Part shown: one piece after another, positions 43,720-52,787 of the stretch
Position numbering within the stretch: the first letter of the stretch is position 1
How the letters are laid out: each line of letters starts with the position of its first letter
Assembly: GCA_964581115.1 (NCBI GenBank)
Contig: CAZOMY010000018.1
Coordinates: 1 to 61,435, forward strand
DNA length: 61,435 nucleotides
Origin: 2-02-FULL-55-14 sp964581115
GTDB taxonomy: Bacteria > Bacteroidota > Ignavibacteria > UBA10030
Reading direction: 5' to 3'
Made by a program: the position numbers and the translations under genes
The notes under the pieces: generated by a model
Databases searched by the model: none
Seen by the model: only the letters and a program-made list of their open reading frames with translations
What the model was told of the DNA's origin: nothing

Positions 43720-43810
43720 TGACACGTCCCTCGAATAGAGGCCGGCGTACGGCATTCGCCGATCTTCATACTTCAATTTACACTTTTCAGTTTACAATCT
43801 TCAGTTCCAG

Positions 43811-43884
43811 GGGGCTGTAGCTCAGTTTGGGAGAGCGCCTCGTTCGCAACGAGGAGGTCGTCGGTTCGATCCCGATCAGCTCCA
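43811..43884 (+). tRNA. tRNA-Ala (anticodon CGC)
   Basis: A 74-base cloverleaf. Acceptor GGGGCTG pairs with CAGCTCC, D-stem GCTC/GAGC, anticodon stem CCTCG/CGAGG around TTCGCAA, T-arm GTCGG-TTCGATC-CCGAT, discriminator A. The CGC anticodon reads GCG. CCA is not encoded in the gene (A is followed by CTG), so a CCA-adding enzyme is required. Confidence 0.95.
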
Positions 43885-43999
43885 CTGCGGTCCGGTCGCG
43901 TTGTTCAACGCTTTGGAGCGGCCAACCCCGCGCTCGTAGAATCTCCTTACTCCCTGCATAGCGTTGAGGAGCACCCTGATTCTGCCCGTAGTGGCTCTT

Positions 44000-44101
44000 G
44001 AGGTCAAGTCCCGTGCAACGGGCCGTTGCCTAACCCCGTCAGGTCCGGAAGGAAGCAGCGGTCGGCGAACCGGCCGGTGTGACACGGACCAGCTTGACCT
44101 C
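44000..44101 (+). ncRNA. ffs: signal recognition particle RNA (small, 4.5S type)
   Basis: A roughly 102-base hairpin RNA. The closing helix is GAGGTCAAG with CTTGACCTC. The apical domain has the near-universal GTCAGGTCCGGAAGGAAGCAGC (GGAA tetraloop and 4.5S symmetric loop) that binds Ffh. It ends in a TTTTT run (44102-44106) that acts as terminator. No Alu domain is present. Confidence 0.95.
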
Positions 44102-44106
44102 TTTTT

Positions 44107-44432
44107 ATTCCTCTCCCTGATCGTTCAGGCCGTTGCCCTGGTCGCAGGGATCGCGGCCTCACGTGCACGCCCGTCGCTCTCCGTGGCGACCTCGGCGCAC
44201 GATCCATCCACTCACCCCAACGTCCGCCACGCCGCTGCCTGTACCGGCCTGGTGGTGACCGACCGGCAAGGAAGCCAATCACGACGACTGTTTTCCCGCC
44301 CCTGGCGATCCGCCAGCGCAGGGAGTCTTCCGCGCCGATACGGTCAACGATCCATGTCCTCGAATGCCGGCCATCGGCCGTCAGGACCCATCGGGCACGC
44401 CTTGTCGTGTCGATCGCGGACGACCCCCATCC
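44107..44432 (+). other. leader of the RNase G/E gene
   Basis: A 326-base stretch after the SRP RNA without an identifiable gene. Reading frames exist but are not conserved-looking. It probably includes the promoter and 5 prime leader of the rng gene; RNase E-type genes commonly control their own message through such a leader. I cannot pick out a promoter with confidence. Confidence 0.5.
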
Positions 44433-46037
44433 ATGCGCAAAGAGATCATCATTAGTTCCACCGCCAACGAACACCGCATCGCCATCACCGAAGACGGGCG
44501 ACTCGCGGAGTTGTTCGTCGAGTCCCCCGAGAAGGAACGCAACGTCGGCGACGTCTATCTGGGCCGGGTCGCGAAGGTCATGCCCGGCATCCGTGCGGCC
44601 TTCGTTGACATCGGCATGAGCCAGGACGCCTTCCTTCATTTCTCCGACGTCGGACAGATCGAGGAGTTCAGCTCGATGTTCGACGAAGACGATGACGACG
44701 AGGACGAAGAGGGCGTGCCGCGACCCGCGGCGCCTGAGCTAGCGCCCGGGAACGGGGCACCGGCCGCCACCGACGCGCCGCCGCAGCGCCGCCGCGAAGA
44801 ACGTATTCCCGAGGTGAACCTGCAGAAGGGTCAGGAGATCCTGGTGCAGATCACGAAAGAAGCGCAGGGGAAGAAGGGTGTCCGCGTCCGTTCGGCCATC
44901 TCGCTCCCCGGCCGCTTCCTCGTCCTCATTCCGTTCGACGGCAAGGTGGGCGTGTCGAAGAAGCTGGCCAACTTTAAGGAAAAGCGTCGCCTGCGCAAGT
45001 CGGTCCGTGCGATGTTGCCGAAGGGCTTCGGCGCCATCATCCGTACCGTGGCCGAAGGAAAGCCCGACGAATTGCTGAAGCAGGACCTGGACAACCTCAT
45101 CAAGCAGTGGGAGAACATCGAGAAGGGGGTCAAGGGGGCCAAGGCCCCGTCGCTCGTCTACAAGGACATGGACACGACATCGAGCGTCATCCGCGACCTG
45201 TTCCAGGACGCGGTGGAACGCATCGTTGTGGACGACAAGCGGCTCTTCAAAGAGGTCAAGGCGTATGTGCAGTCGTCGTCGCCCGACATGGCCGAGCGGA
45301 TCGAGCTCTACCGCGATCGGGAACCGATCTTCGACCGGTTCGGCATCGAGAAGGAGTTCCAGTCGTTGTTCGGCAAGAAGGTGTGGCTCAAGAGCGGCGG
45401 GTACCTCTACATCGAGAAGACCGAGGCCATGACGGTGGTCGACGTCAACAGCGGACGCTATGCTGCAAAACGGGAGCAGGAGCTCAATTCGCTCCGCACC
45501 GATCTGGAGGCCGCCCGCGAGGTCTGCCGTCAATTGCGGTTGCGAGATATCGGCGGGCTCATCGTCGTTGACTTCATCGACCTCGAGGACGAGAAGAACA
45601 AGAAGAAGGTCTACGACGAGATGAAGAAGGAGATGAAGCGGGACCGTGCGAAGATCACCGTCCTGCCGATGACCGAATTCGGCCTCGTCCAGATCACGCG
45701 GCAACGGATCCGCCAGACCGTTCAGATGAGCTTCAGCGAGGCCTGCCCGACCTGCGCCGGCACGGGGCTCGTCCAGTCGAAGAACACGACGCTCAACCAG
45801 ATCGAGCGGTGGATCAAGCGGTATTCGACCGACCGCAAGGGCTGGCGGGTAGAGCTGCGGGTGAACCCGGCGATCGCCGAGCCGCTCACGCGCGGGACAT
45901 GGAGCCGCATTCGCAAGCTGGAGTTGCAGAATCGTGTGCTCGTCAAGGTGGTGCCCGACCCGAACATCATGTCGGACGATTTCAAGTTCTTCTCGCCCAA
46001 GCTCGGCAAGGAGATCACGCAGGACTATCAATCCTGA
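44433..46037 (+). CDS. rng: ribonuclease G/E family endonuclease
   Basis: A 534-residue enzyme. It begins MRKEIIISSTANEHRIAITEDG. The S1 domain (about 35-165) is interrupted by an acidic run (DEDDDDEDEE) and a Pro/Ala linker. The catalytic Asp337 in VVDVNSG and Asp380 in VVDFIDLED are 43 residues apart, as in E. coli RNase E (303/346). CPTC at 438-441 is the zinc-link. It lacks the long C-terminal degradosome scaffold, so RNase G or a short RNase E fits. It cuts RNA in rRNA maturation and decay. Twelve bases separate it from the next gene. Confidence 0.93.
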   Translation: MRKEIIISSTANEHRIAITEDGRLAELFVESPEKERNVGDVYLGRVAKVMPGIRAAFVDIGMSQDAFLHFSDVGQIEEFSSMFDEDDDDEDEEGVPRPAAPELAPGNGAPAATDAPPQRRREERIPEVNLQKGQEILVQITKEAQGKKGVRVRSAISLPGRFLVLIPFDGKVGVSKKLANFKEKRRLRKSVRAMLPKGFGAIIRTVAEGKPDELLKQDLDNLIKQWENIEKGVKGAKAPSLVYKDMDTTSSVIRDLFQDAVERIVVDDKRLFKEVKAYVQSSSPDMAERIELYRDREPIFDRFGIEKEFQSLFGKKVWLKSGGYLYIEKTEAMTVVDVNSGRYAAKREQELNSLRTDLEAAREVCRQLRLRDIGGLIVVDFIDLEDEKNKKKVYDEMKKEMKRDRAKITVLPMTEFGLVQITRQRIRQTVQMSFSEACPTCAGTGLVQSKNTTLNQIERWIKRYSTDRKGWRVELRVNPAIAEPLTRGTWSRIRKLELQNRVLVKVVPDPNIMSDDFKFFSPKLGKEITQDYQS

Positions 46038-46049
46038 TCAGGAGCGCTC

Positions 46050-46694
46050 ATGAAATTCTTCATCGATACGGCCAACATCGCCGAGATCCGCGAGGCGGCT
46101 TCGCTCGGCGTGCTCGACGGCGTCACGACCAATCCCAGCCTCGTCGCGAAGGAAGGGAAAGACTTTCGCACGCTGCTCGAGGAGATCTGCGCCATCGTCG
46201 ACGGACCCATCAGCGCCGAGGTCGTCGCGACCGATCTCGACGGCATGCTGAAGGAGGGACGCGAACTCGCACAGATCCACAAGAACATCGTCATCAAGCT
46301 TCCGCTGATCAAGGACGGCTTGCGTGCGGCGAAGGTCTTCGCGCAGGAAGGGACCCGGACGAACGTGACGCTCTGCTTCTCGCCCAACCAAGCGCTGATG
46401 GCGGCCAAGGCGGGGGCGACCTACATCAGCCCGTTCATTGGACGGCTGGACGACATCAGCCAGTCAGGGATGGACCTGATCCAGCAGATCGTGACGATCT
46501 ACCGCAACTACGGGTTCCCCACGCAGGTCCTCGTGGCGAGCGTCCGCCATCCGATGCACGTGGTCGAGGCGGCGATGATCGGCGCGGACGTCTGTACGAT
46601 TCCGTTCAAGGTGATCGAGCAGCTGATCCAGCATCCTCTCACGACCATCGGTCTGGAGAAGTTCCTGGCCGACTGGAACCGACGACCGAAGTGA
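46050..46694 (+). CDS. fsa: transaldolase-family aldolase (FSA/TalC type)
   Basis: A 214-residue short transaldolase. The fold opens MKFFIDTANIAEIREA and carries GVTTNPSLVAKEG. The Schiff-base Lys83 is in IVIKLPL. Later NVTLCFSPNQA and ATYISPFIGRLDD. The group splits fructose-6-phosphate or transfers dihydroxyacetone; true transaldolase or fructose-6-phosphate aldolase activity cannot be told apart by sequence alone. Three bases separate it from gcvT. Confidence 0.9.
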   Translation: MKFFIDTANIAEIREAASLGVLDGVTTNPSLVAKEGKDFRTLLEEICAIVDGPISAEVVATDLDGMLKEGRELAQIHKNIVIKLPLIKDGLRAAKVFAQEGTRTNVTLCFSPNQALMAAKAGATYISPFIGRLDDISQSGMDLIQQIVTIYRNYGFPTQVLVASVRHPMHVVEAAMIGADVCTIPFKVIEQLIQHPLTTIGLEKFLADWNRRPK

Positions 46695-46697
46695 GCC

Positions 46698-47792
46698 ATG
46701 AAACCAACGGCCTTCAACACGATCCACAAGGCCCTCGGGGCCAAGATGGTGGAGTTCGCAGGCTTCGAGATGCCGGTGCAGTACCGGGGCATTATGGAGG
46801 AGCACGCCGCGGTCCGGAAAGGCGTGGGCGTCTTCGATGTGTCGCACATGGGCGAGTTCGAGGTACGGGGGCCGGGAGCGCTGGCTTTTCTCCAGCGCGT
46901 CACGGTGAACGACGTTTCGAAATTGAGCGACGGCAAGGTGCAGTATTCGGCCATGCCGAACGAGCAGGGCGGCATCGTCGACGATCTCCTGGTGTACCAT
47001 TGCGGCGACCGCTACATGCTCGTCGTGAATGCGGCGAATATCGCCAAAGACCTCGCCTGGCTGCAAAGCCAGACGACCGACAATGTGGAGTTGCGGGACC
47101 TCAGCGACAGCATGTCGCTGTTGGCCGTGCAAGGACCGAGGTCGCGCGAGGCGCTGCAGTCGTTGACCAATGTGCCGTTGGAAGGGATCCCGTACTATCA
47201 TTTCCGTCGAGGAACGATCGCCGGGCATGAGGCGCTGATCTCCCGCACCGGATACACGGGCGAACTGGGGTTCGAGCTGTACTTCGATTCGGACGTCAAA
47301 GTCGGACGGGACGTGTGGGAGGCAGTCTTTGCCGCGGGTGAGAGGTTCGGGATCCAACCGGTGGGCCTGGGCGCCCGCGACACGCTGCGACTCGAGATGG
47401 GCTTCATGCTCTACGGCAACGATATCGACGATACGACGACGCCGTTGCAGGCCGGCCTCGGCTGGATCACGAAGCTGGCGAAGGGGGACTTCATCGGCAA
47501 AGCGGTGCTCGAGAAGGAAAAGACGGTCGGGGTCGCCCGCCGGCTTGTTGGATTGACCCTGCCCGAGAAGAACATCGCCCGCCACGGCTACCCGATCGTG
47601 GACGGCGGCCAGCAGGTTGGCGTTGTGACGAGCGGGACGTACTCGCCGACGCTGCAGCGATCGATCGCCATGGGATATGTCCCTTCGGCGAAGAGCGCCC
47701 ATGGTTCGGTCGTTTCGGTGATGATCCGCGGAAAAGAAGTGCCTGCCTCTGTGACGACGCTCCCGTTTGTGCAGGGCTCGGCCACCGCCTGA
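46698..47792 (+). CDS. gcvT: glycine cleavage system T protein (aminomethyltransferase)
   Basis: A 364-residue GcvT, the usual length. It opens TAFNTIHKALGAKMVEFAGF and carries VFDVSHMGEFEV, VNAANIAKDLAWL, ISRTGYTGELGFELY, GLGARDTLRLEMGF and a C-terminal GYVPSA. It uses tetrahydrofolate to take the methylene group from the H protein, releasing ammonia. The H and P genes are not nearby. A 96-base gap follows before the ComB-like gene. Confidence 0.97.
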   Translation: MKPTAFNTIHKALGAKMVEFAGFEMPVQYRGIMEEHAAVRKGVGVFDVSHMGEFEVRGPGALAFLQRVTVNDVSKLSDGKVQYSAMPNEQGGIVDDLLVYHCGDRYMLVVNAANIAKDLAWLQSQTTDNVELRDLSDSMSLLAVQGPRSREALQSLTNVPLEGIPYYHFRRGTIAGHEALISRTGYTGELGFELYFDSDVKVGRDVWEAVFAAGERFGIQPVGLGARDTLRLEMGFMLYGNDIDDTTTPLQAGLGWITKLAKGDFIGKAVLEKEKTVGVARRLVGLTLPEKNIARHGYPIVDGGQQVGVVTSGTYSPTLQRSIAMGYVPSAKSAHGSVVSVMIRGKEVPASVTTLPFVQGSATA

Positions 47793-47888
47793 CGGCGCAA
47801 AGCCGGTCGGGCGGCCTTTGCCGCGGGCACCGAGTCCGCCGGCGAAGGATCCGGCGAAAGATGTGTGCGAAGTGTGACCGGAGACGAT

Positions 47889-48677
47889 ATGCGACTCGAT
47901 GTGAGCTTCAACGCGGCGCAGCTCGATGAGCTGCAACTGCGCGACAAGAATGTGGTGGTGATCGACGTACTGCGCGCGAGCACGACCGTTGTGGCCGCGC
48001 TGGCCAACGGCGCCCGCGAGATCATTCCCGTCTCAACGATCGAGTCGGCGGTCAAGATCTCGGGCAGCTTGTTCGGCGAGGTGACGCTGCGCGGCGGCGA
48101 GCGGAACGGTAAGATCATCGAGGGCTTCAATCTCGGCAACTCGCCGGCAGAATACACCGAGGCAACCGTCCGGGGCAAGTCGATCATCTTCTGCACGACG
48201 AACGGTTCGGTGGCCATGTCCAAGAGCCGGTACGCCCGGCGTATGCTCGTGGGGTCGTTCGTGAACCTTTCGGCGGTGGTCGACGCCATGCTTGAAGACG
48301 GAGAGGACCATGTGCTGCTCTGCGCTGGGAAGCCCGCCGGTCTGCGTTCATTCAGCATCGAAGATGCGGTCTGTGCTGGAATGATGATCCAGAGACTGAT
48401 CCAGGCAAAACGTTTCCCGATCGAACTGACCGACGCTTCGCACGCGGCCTTGGCGCTTTACAAAGGGCTTGGCCGCTCGCCGTTGAAGCTCCTCAAACTC
48501 AGCGACCACGGGCAATACCTGGCGGAGATCGGGTTCGCCGGCGATCTGAAGCTCTGCGCCGCCGTCGATTCGATACCCGTCGTGCCGATGCAGCAGGGAA
48601 CGGTCATCAAACTCCGCAAACCGGAGGACCGGCCTGCAGCACCAGAACCCGACGCCGACCGGACGGATTCGGCCTGA
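47889..48677 (+). CDS. comB: 2-phosphosulfolactate phosphatase-like protein (ComB family)
   Basis: A 262-residue ComB-family protein. It opens MRLDVSFNAAQLDELQLRDK; VIDVLRASTTVVAALANGA carries the active-site Asp/Arg; then LRGGERNG, FNLGNSPAEY, FCTTNGSVAM, and SIEDAVCAGMMIQ. The archetype dephosphorylates 2-phosphosulfolactate in coenzyme M synthesis. Bacterial relatives lie outside that route, so the substrate here is unsure. The ATG at 47889 has GGAGA before it; the earlier GTG at 47865 lacks one. Two bases separate its stop from ftsK. Confidence 0.85.
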   Translation: MRLDVSFNAAQLDELQLRDKNVVVIDVLRASTTVVAALANGAREIIPVSTIESAVKISGSLFGEVTLRGGERNGKIIEGFNLGNSPAEYTEATVRGKSIIFCTTNGSVAMSKSRYARRMLVGSFVNLSAVVDAMLEDGEDHVLLCAGKPAGLRSFSIEDAVCAGMMIQRLIQAKRFPIELTDASHAALALYKGLGRSPLKLLKLSDHGQYLAEIGFAGDLKLCAAVDSIPVVPMQQGTVIKLRKPEDRPAAPEPDADRTDSA

Positions 48678-48679
48678 CC

Positions 48680-51118
48680 ATGGACGAGATCCGCAACGAG
48701 CCAATGGGCGCTCCGACGCGGGCGACCCGGCCGAACGTGCAGCCCCCCCAGCCCCGGCATCGACGCCAACTGACGGGCTTTGCCGGCATGGTGCTTTCGA
48801 TCATGCTGCTGCTGAGCCTGGTCTCGTATTCGTCCGCCGACCAGGCAAGCGGCGAACTGGCGCTCTGGGACCTGTGGAAGGTCTTCACGAACGACGAAGC
48901 CGTTGCGGCGAAGGCCCAGTCGACACAGAATTGGCTGGGGCTCCTGGGGGCCATGCTTGCCAACTGGTGGATCAACTCGACGATCGGCTATGCCGTGCTT
49001 GTCGTGCCGTTGCTGGCGTTCGCGTGGTCGTTACAGGTCGTGCTCCCGAGGAACCCGAGGCGGCTGATCGTGATCACGTCGTACACGCTCGGCCTCGCCG
49101 TGTTGTTCTCGACATTCGCCGGAACGGTGAAATACCTCGACGACACGTTGCCCCTCGAGTGGAGCGGCGTCGTGGGTCACTTCGTGTCGCACATCGCTAT
49201 CCAGGTAGTCGGGATTGTCGGCACGTTTGTCGTCCTCGCGGCCATCACGATCACAGTCTTCGTGCTGATGCTCGACGTCGACCTGCCGTTGCTGATGCGC
49301 CGGCTGCAGCTGGCTCTATCGAAAGGGGGCGACACGATCAGCGTTCAGTGGGACGCCCTGCAGACCCGACGGGCAGCGGGCGGCGGAAAGCCGGTCGAGA
49401 TCAAACGCCCCGATGTGGAAGTCCCCGCCGAACGAACCAAACCCGCTCCGGTGCCCGAACGCACCAAGCCGGCGACCGTCGCTCCTGCCGCGGTCACGCC
49501 GCCCGCACCGAAGCCGGTGCCGTCGCCGTCGCCGGCGCCTTCCGATGAGCTCCGCCTTGACATTCAAGATCGTGTGCACGAAGAGGAAGTGAACCTCGAC
49601 GAGGAAGAGCGAGAGGCCGACGCGGAGGAGGAGATCGACTACGTCTTTCCGTCGGTGGAGCTGCTCGACAGCCATCGCGCGAGCGAGGATGTCGACGAGC
49701 AGGAGCTCAAGGCGAACGCCGAGCAACTCCGGGCCAAACTGGCCGACTTTGGCGTCGAGATCGAGAGCGTATCGGTCACGCCGGGGCCGGTCGTAACGCT
49801 GTACGAACTCGTGCCGGCGACCGGCGTGAAGATCAGCCGCATCGAGAGTCTGCAGGATGATATTGCTCTTGCGTTGAAAGCTCGTGGTATCCGGATCATC
49901 GCGCCGATCCCGGGCAAGGGTACGGTCGGCGTCGAGATCCCCAATCACCATCCCGCGCTCGTGACGATCCGGAGCGTACTGAATTCGGCGAAGTACCGCG
50001 ACGCCAAGGCGGTGCTCCCCGTGGCCTTGGGCAAGACCATTTCGGGCGAGGTGTACGTCGACGACCTGTCAAAGATGCCGCATCTCCTCATCGCGGGCGC
50101 AACAGGATCTGGCAAGAGCGTAGGCGTTAACACGATCATGGCCAGCCTGATCTATCGGCTGCATCCGAGCGACCTCAAGTTCGCGATCATCGACCCGAAG
50201 AAGATCGAGCTGACGCTCTACACGAAGCTGCGGAAGCATTTTCTGCTCGTCTCGCCCGACATCGACGAGGAGATCGTGACCCAGCCGCAGAATGCGGTGT
50301 TGTTGCTGAAGGGTCTGGAACTGGAGATGGAGGGACGGTATGACCGTCTGGCCGCGGCCGGAGTACGGAACATTGCCGATTACAACGAGCGGCTCAAGCA
50401 GGGCCGCCTTCACGACACCGAGACGATCAAACACAAGAAGCTCCCCTACATCGTCGTCATCGTGGACGAGTTGGCCGACCTGATGATCACGGCGGCGCGC
50501 GACGTCGAAGAGCCGATCGCCCGTCTGGCCCAGCTCGCCCGTGCCGTCGGCATTCACTTGGTGCTGGCGACGCAGCGACCGTCGGTCGACGTCATCACGG
50601 GCGTCATCAAGGCCAATTTCCCGGCCCGCATCGCGTATCAAGTGGCCTCGAAGATCGATTCGCGCACGATCCTCGACATGAACGGCGCCGATCAGTTGCT
50701 CGGCAACGGCGATATGCTCTATCTGCCGCCGGCCGGCTCAAAGCCCATCCGCATGCAGAATGCCTTCATCTCGACCGACGAAGTGGAACGGCTGACCAAC
50801 CACATCGGCAAGCAGAGGGGCTTCAGCGCTCCGGCGACCCTGCCGTCGGCGCTCGAGCGGAAGCGGTCGGGGAGTGGCGGAGGCGGCGGAGACCGGGACG
50901 AGCTGTTCGAGGAGGCCGCGCGCATCATCGTTCGCCACCAACAGGGGTCCGTGTCGCTGCTCCAGCGTCGGCTCAAGGTCGGCTACTCGCGCGCGGCGCG
51001 GCTGGTCGACGAGCTGGAGATGGCGGGCATCGTCGGTCCGTTCGACGGCAGCAAAGCCCGGCAAGTGATGGTGGAGTCGGAAGCGGACCTCGAATCGATT
51101 CTGAGGAATCTTCCATGA
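48680..51118 (+). CDS. ftsK: FtsK/SpoIIIE DNA translocase
   Basis: An 812-residue DNA pump. Four hydrophobic helices occupy about 30-210. A Pro/Ala/Lys-rich linker follows (about 225-300). The motor domain begins near 345 and has Walker A GATGSGKS (473-480), VVIVDELADLM (Walker B) and ATQRPSVDVITG. The C-terminal gamma winged helix is at about 745-803 (LLQRRLKVGYSRAARLVDEL), which recognises KOPS-like polar sequences. It moves chromosome ends at division. It overlaps lolA by four bases. Confidence 0.95.
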   Translation: MDEIRNEPMGAPTRATRPNVQPPQPRHRRQLTGFAGMVLSIMLLLSLVSYSSADQASGELALWDLWKVFTNDEAVAAKAQSTQNWLGLLGAMLANWWINSTIGYAVLVVPLLAFAWSLQVVLPRNPRRLIVITSYTLGLAVLFSTFAGTVKYLDDTLPLEWSGVVGHFVSHIAIQVVGIVGTFVVLAAITITVFVLMLDVDLPLLMRRLQLALSKGGDTISVQWDALQTRRAAGGGKPVEIKRPDVEVPAERTKPAPVPERTKPATVAPAAVTPPAPKPVPSPSPAPSDELRLDIQDRVHEEEVNLDEEEREADAEEEIDYVFPSVELLDSHRASEDVDEQELKANAEQLRAKLADFGVEIESVSVTPGPVVTLYELVPATGVKISRIESLQDDIALALKARGIRIIAPIPGKGTVGVEIPNHHPALVTIRSVLNSAKYRDAKAVLPVALGKTISGEVYVDDLSKMPHLLIAGATGSGKSVGVNTIMASLIYRLHPSDLKFAIIDPKKIELTLYTKLRKHFLLVSPDIDEEIVTQPQNAVLLLKGLELEMEGRYDRLAAAGVRNIADYNERLKQGRLHDTETIKHKKLPYIVVIVDELADLMITAARDVEEPIARLAQLARAVGIHLVLATQRPSVDVITGVIKANFPARIAYQVASKIDSRTILDMNGADQLLGNGDMLYLPPAGSKPIRMQNAFISTDEVERLTNHIGKQRGFSAPATLPSALERKRSGSGGGGGDRDELFEEAARIIVRHQQGSVSLLQRRLKVGYSRAARLVDELEMAGIVGPFDGSKARQVMVESEADLESILRNLP

Positions 51119-51753
51119 CCATGCTCCGGTCTCTTGTCTTGTTGCTCCTGGTCGCGGCGGCCTCGTCGGCGCAACCGTTGCCGACCGTCAGGGACATCAC
51201 CGAGCGGATGCAGCGCCGGTATGAGATGGTCGACGACGCCCGCGCCGAGTTCACGCAGATGATCAAGCTCGGCTACGCCAATGTTGAGCAATCGTTCGAC
51301 GGCTTGCTCGTCTTCAAGAAGCCGAATCGCTACAGGATCGAGTCGGAGCATCAGACGGTGGTTACGGACGGCGTCACCGTCTGGGCGTACGCTCCGGCGA
51401 ACCGCCAGGTGATCATCGATCGCTACAAAGAACAGCGGAATTCGGTCTCGCCGGAGGAGTTCTTGCTGAGCCTTCCGACGAGCTACTACGCGACGGTGGT
51501 GGGCCGGGAGGCCGTCTCCGGCGATCAGGCCGCCGTGCTGAAGCTCCTGCCGAAGGACGACCGGTCCTTCATCCGCAGCGTCCGATTGTGGATCGTGGAA
51601 TCCTCCGCCGAGGTCCGAAAGATCCAGATCCTGGACCAGAACGAGACGGAGACGGTCTATGCCATCACGTCGATCCGCCTGAACACCAACGTGCCCGACG
51701 CCACCTTCCAATTCTCGGCGCCGACCGGCACGGAGGTCGTGGACCTTCGTTGA
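51115..51753 (+). CDS. lolA: outer-membrane lipoprotein carrier protein LolA
   Basis: A 212-residue periplasmic protein. A signal peptide (about 1-19: LRSLVLLLLVAAASSA) is followed by the half-barrel LolA fold: DDARAEFTQMIKLGYANVEQS, FDGLLVFKKPNRYRIE, VVTDGVTVWAYAPANRQVIID, then the lid region and LPKDDRSF. It ferries lipoproteins from LolCDE to the outer membrane. The ATG overlaps the ftsK stop; this ftsK-lolA pairing is common in the superphylum. Confidence 0.92.
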   Translation: MTMLRSLVLLLLVAAASSAQPLPTVRDITERMQRRYEMVDDARAEFTQMIKLGYANVEQSFDGLLVFKKPNRYRIESEHQTVVTDGVTVWAYAPANRQVIIDRYKEQRNSVSPEEFLLSLPTSYYATVVGREAVSGDQAAVLKLLPKDDRSFIRSVRLWIVESSAEVRKIQILDQNETETVYAITSIRLNTNVPDATFQFSAPTGTEVVDLR

Positions 51754-51766
51754 CCGGCCTGCGCTC

Positions 51767-52783
51767 GTGAACGCCCGCTCCGTCATCCGCACGGCCGCCA
51801 GTTTCGCTCTGGCCGGGGTCTTTCTCTACCTGGCCTTCCGCGACACCGACTTCGACGCGCTCTGGTCGACGATGCTGAAGGCCGATATCCTCTGGGTGGC
51901 CTCGCTTGTCCCGATCGTGCTCATCAGTCACTGGATCCGGGCGGTCCGGTGGAGGTATCTTCTGATGCCGTTCAAGGACCGCCCGTCGTACCGTAACATG
52001 TTCTCGGCGGTCATGCTGGGCTACGCCGTCAACAATGTTCTGCCGCGGGTGGGCGAGATCGTGCGCGGGGTCGTCATCGGAAAGCTGGAACGGATCTCGC
52101 GCAGTGCGGCGTTCGGGACGGTTGTCATCGAGCGGATCCTCGACTTTCTGACCTTTTCGTTCCTGGTCGGCGTGACGGTGACGATCTATCCGTCGGCGAT
52201 CGACCCGTTCGTCGACGACCCGGCCGCCTGGCGCCCCATCTTCTTAGCGGCTTCGCTGGGCGCTTGCGTCGTCTTCTTCTTCCTCTTCGTCAAGCTCGAA
52301 GCGCTCGTCGCATTCGTCTCGCGGTACCGGAATCAACTGCCGATGAAGGCGGGCGAGCGCGTTGACCGCATCCTGGGATCCTTCGTTTCGGGACTGAATG
52401 TCGGCCATCTTCGACGGACATGGCCGAAGGTCCTGGGATGGAGTCTGGCGATGTGGTTCTTCTATGCGCTCGGCCTGTATGCGCCGTTCTTCATGTTCGA
52501 TTCGATCGCGTCGCTCCAGCTTGGATTCGGCGAGGCGGTCGTGCTTCTCGTGATCTCCTCCGTCGCTTGGGCCCTGCCGGCCCCGGGGGCGATGGGGACG
52601 TATCATTCCTTTCTCACCCTGGCCATGGTGAAGCTCTACGGAGCCGACCCCACGGCCTCGCTCGGCCTTTCGGTCATCACGCACGAGGTCGGCTACGTGC
52701 TCGTGATGGCCGTTGGCGCCTATTACTACGTCGTCGACCACGGACGCATCGGGTCGATGACCAACTCTGAATCCTCGTCGTGA
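51767..52783 (+). CDS. flippase-like membrane protein (UPF0104/LPG synthase TM type)
   Basis: A 338-residue protein with about eight hydrophobic helices and the family signature SHWIRAVRWRYLLMPF, VNNVLPRVGEIVRG, and late GWSLAMWFFYALGLYA. The group includes the membrane half of MprF and putative lipid flippases. Substrate unknown. It begins at GTG 13 bases after lolA and ends 4 bases before the oxidoreductase gene, so it belongs to the same block; a glycolipid or envelope polymer is the likely context. Confidence 0.8.
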   Translation: MNARSVIRTAASFALAGVFLYLAFRDTDFDALWSTMLKADILWVASLVPIVLISHWIRAVRWRYLLMPFKDRPSYRNMFSAVMLGYAVNNVLPRVGEIVRGVVIGKLERISRSAAFGTVVIERILDFLTFSFLVGVTVTIYPSAIDPFVDDPAAWRPIFLAASLGACVVFFFLFVKLEALVAFVSRYRNQLPMKAGERVDRILGSFVSGLNVGHLRRTWPKVLGWSLAMWFFYALGLYAPFFMFDSIASLQLGFGEAVVLLVISSVAWALPAPGAMGTYHSFLTLAMVKLYGADPTASLGLSVITHEVGYVLVMAVGAYYYVVDHGRIGSMTNSESSS

Positions 52784-52787
52784 TCAC

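Noticed and set aside
43964..44455. 163-codon frame over the SRP RNA and the RNase leader
   Set aside because: It covers the conserved SRP RNA hairpin and has no protein-like features.
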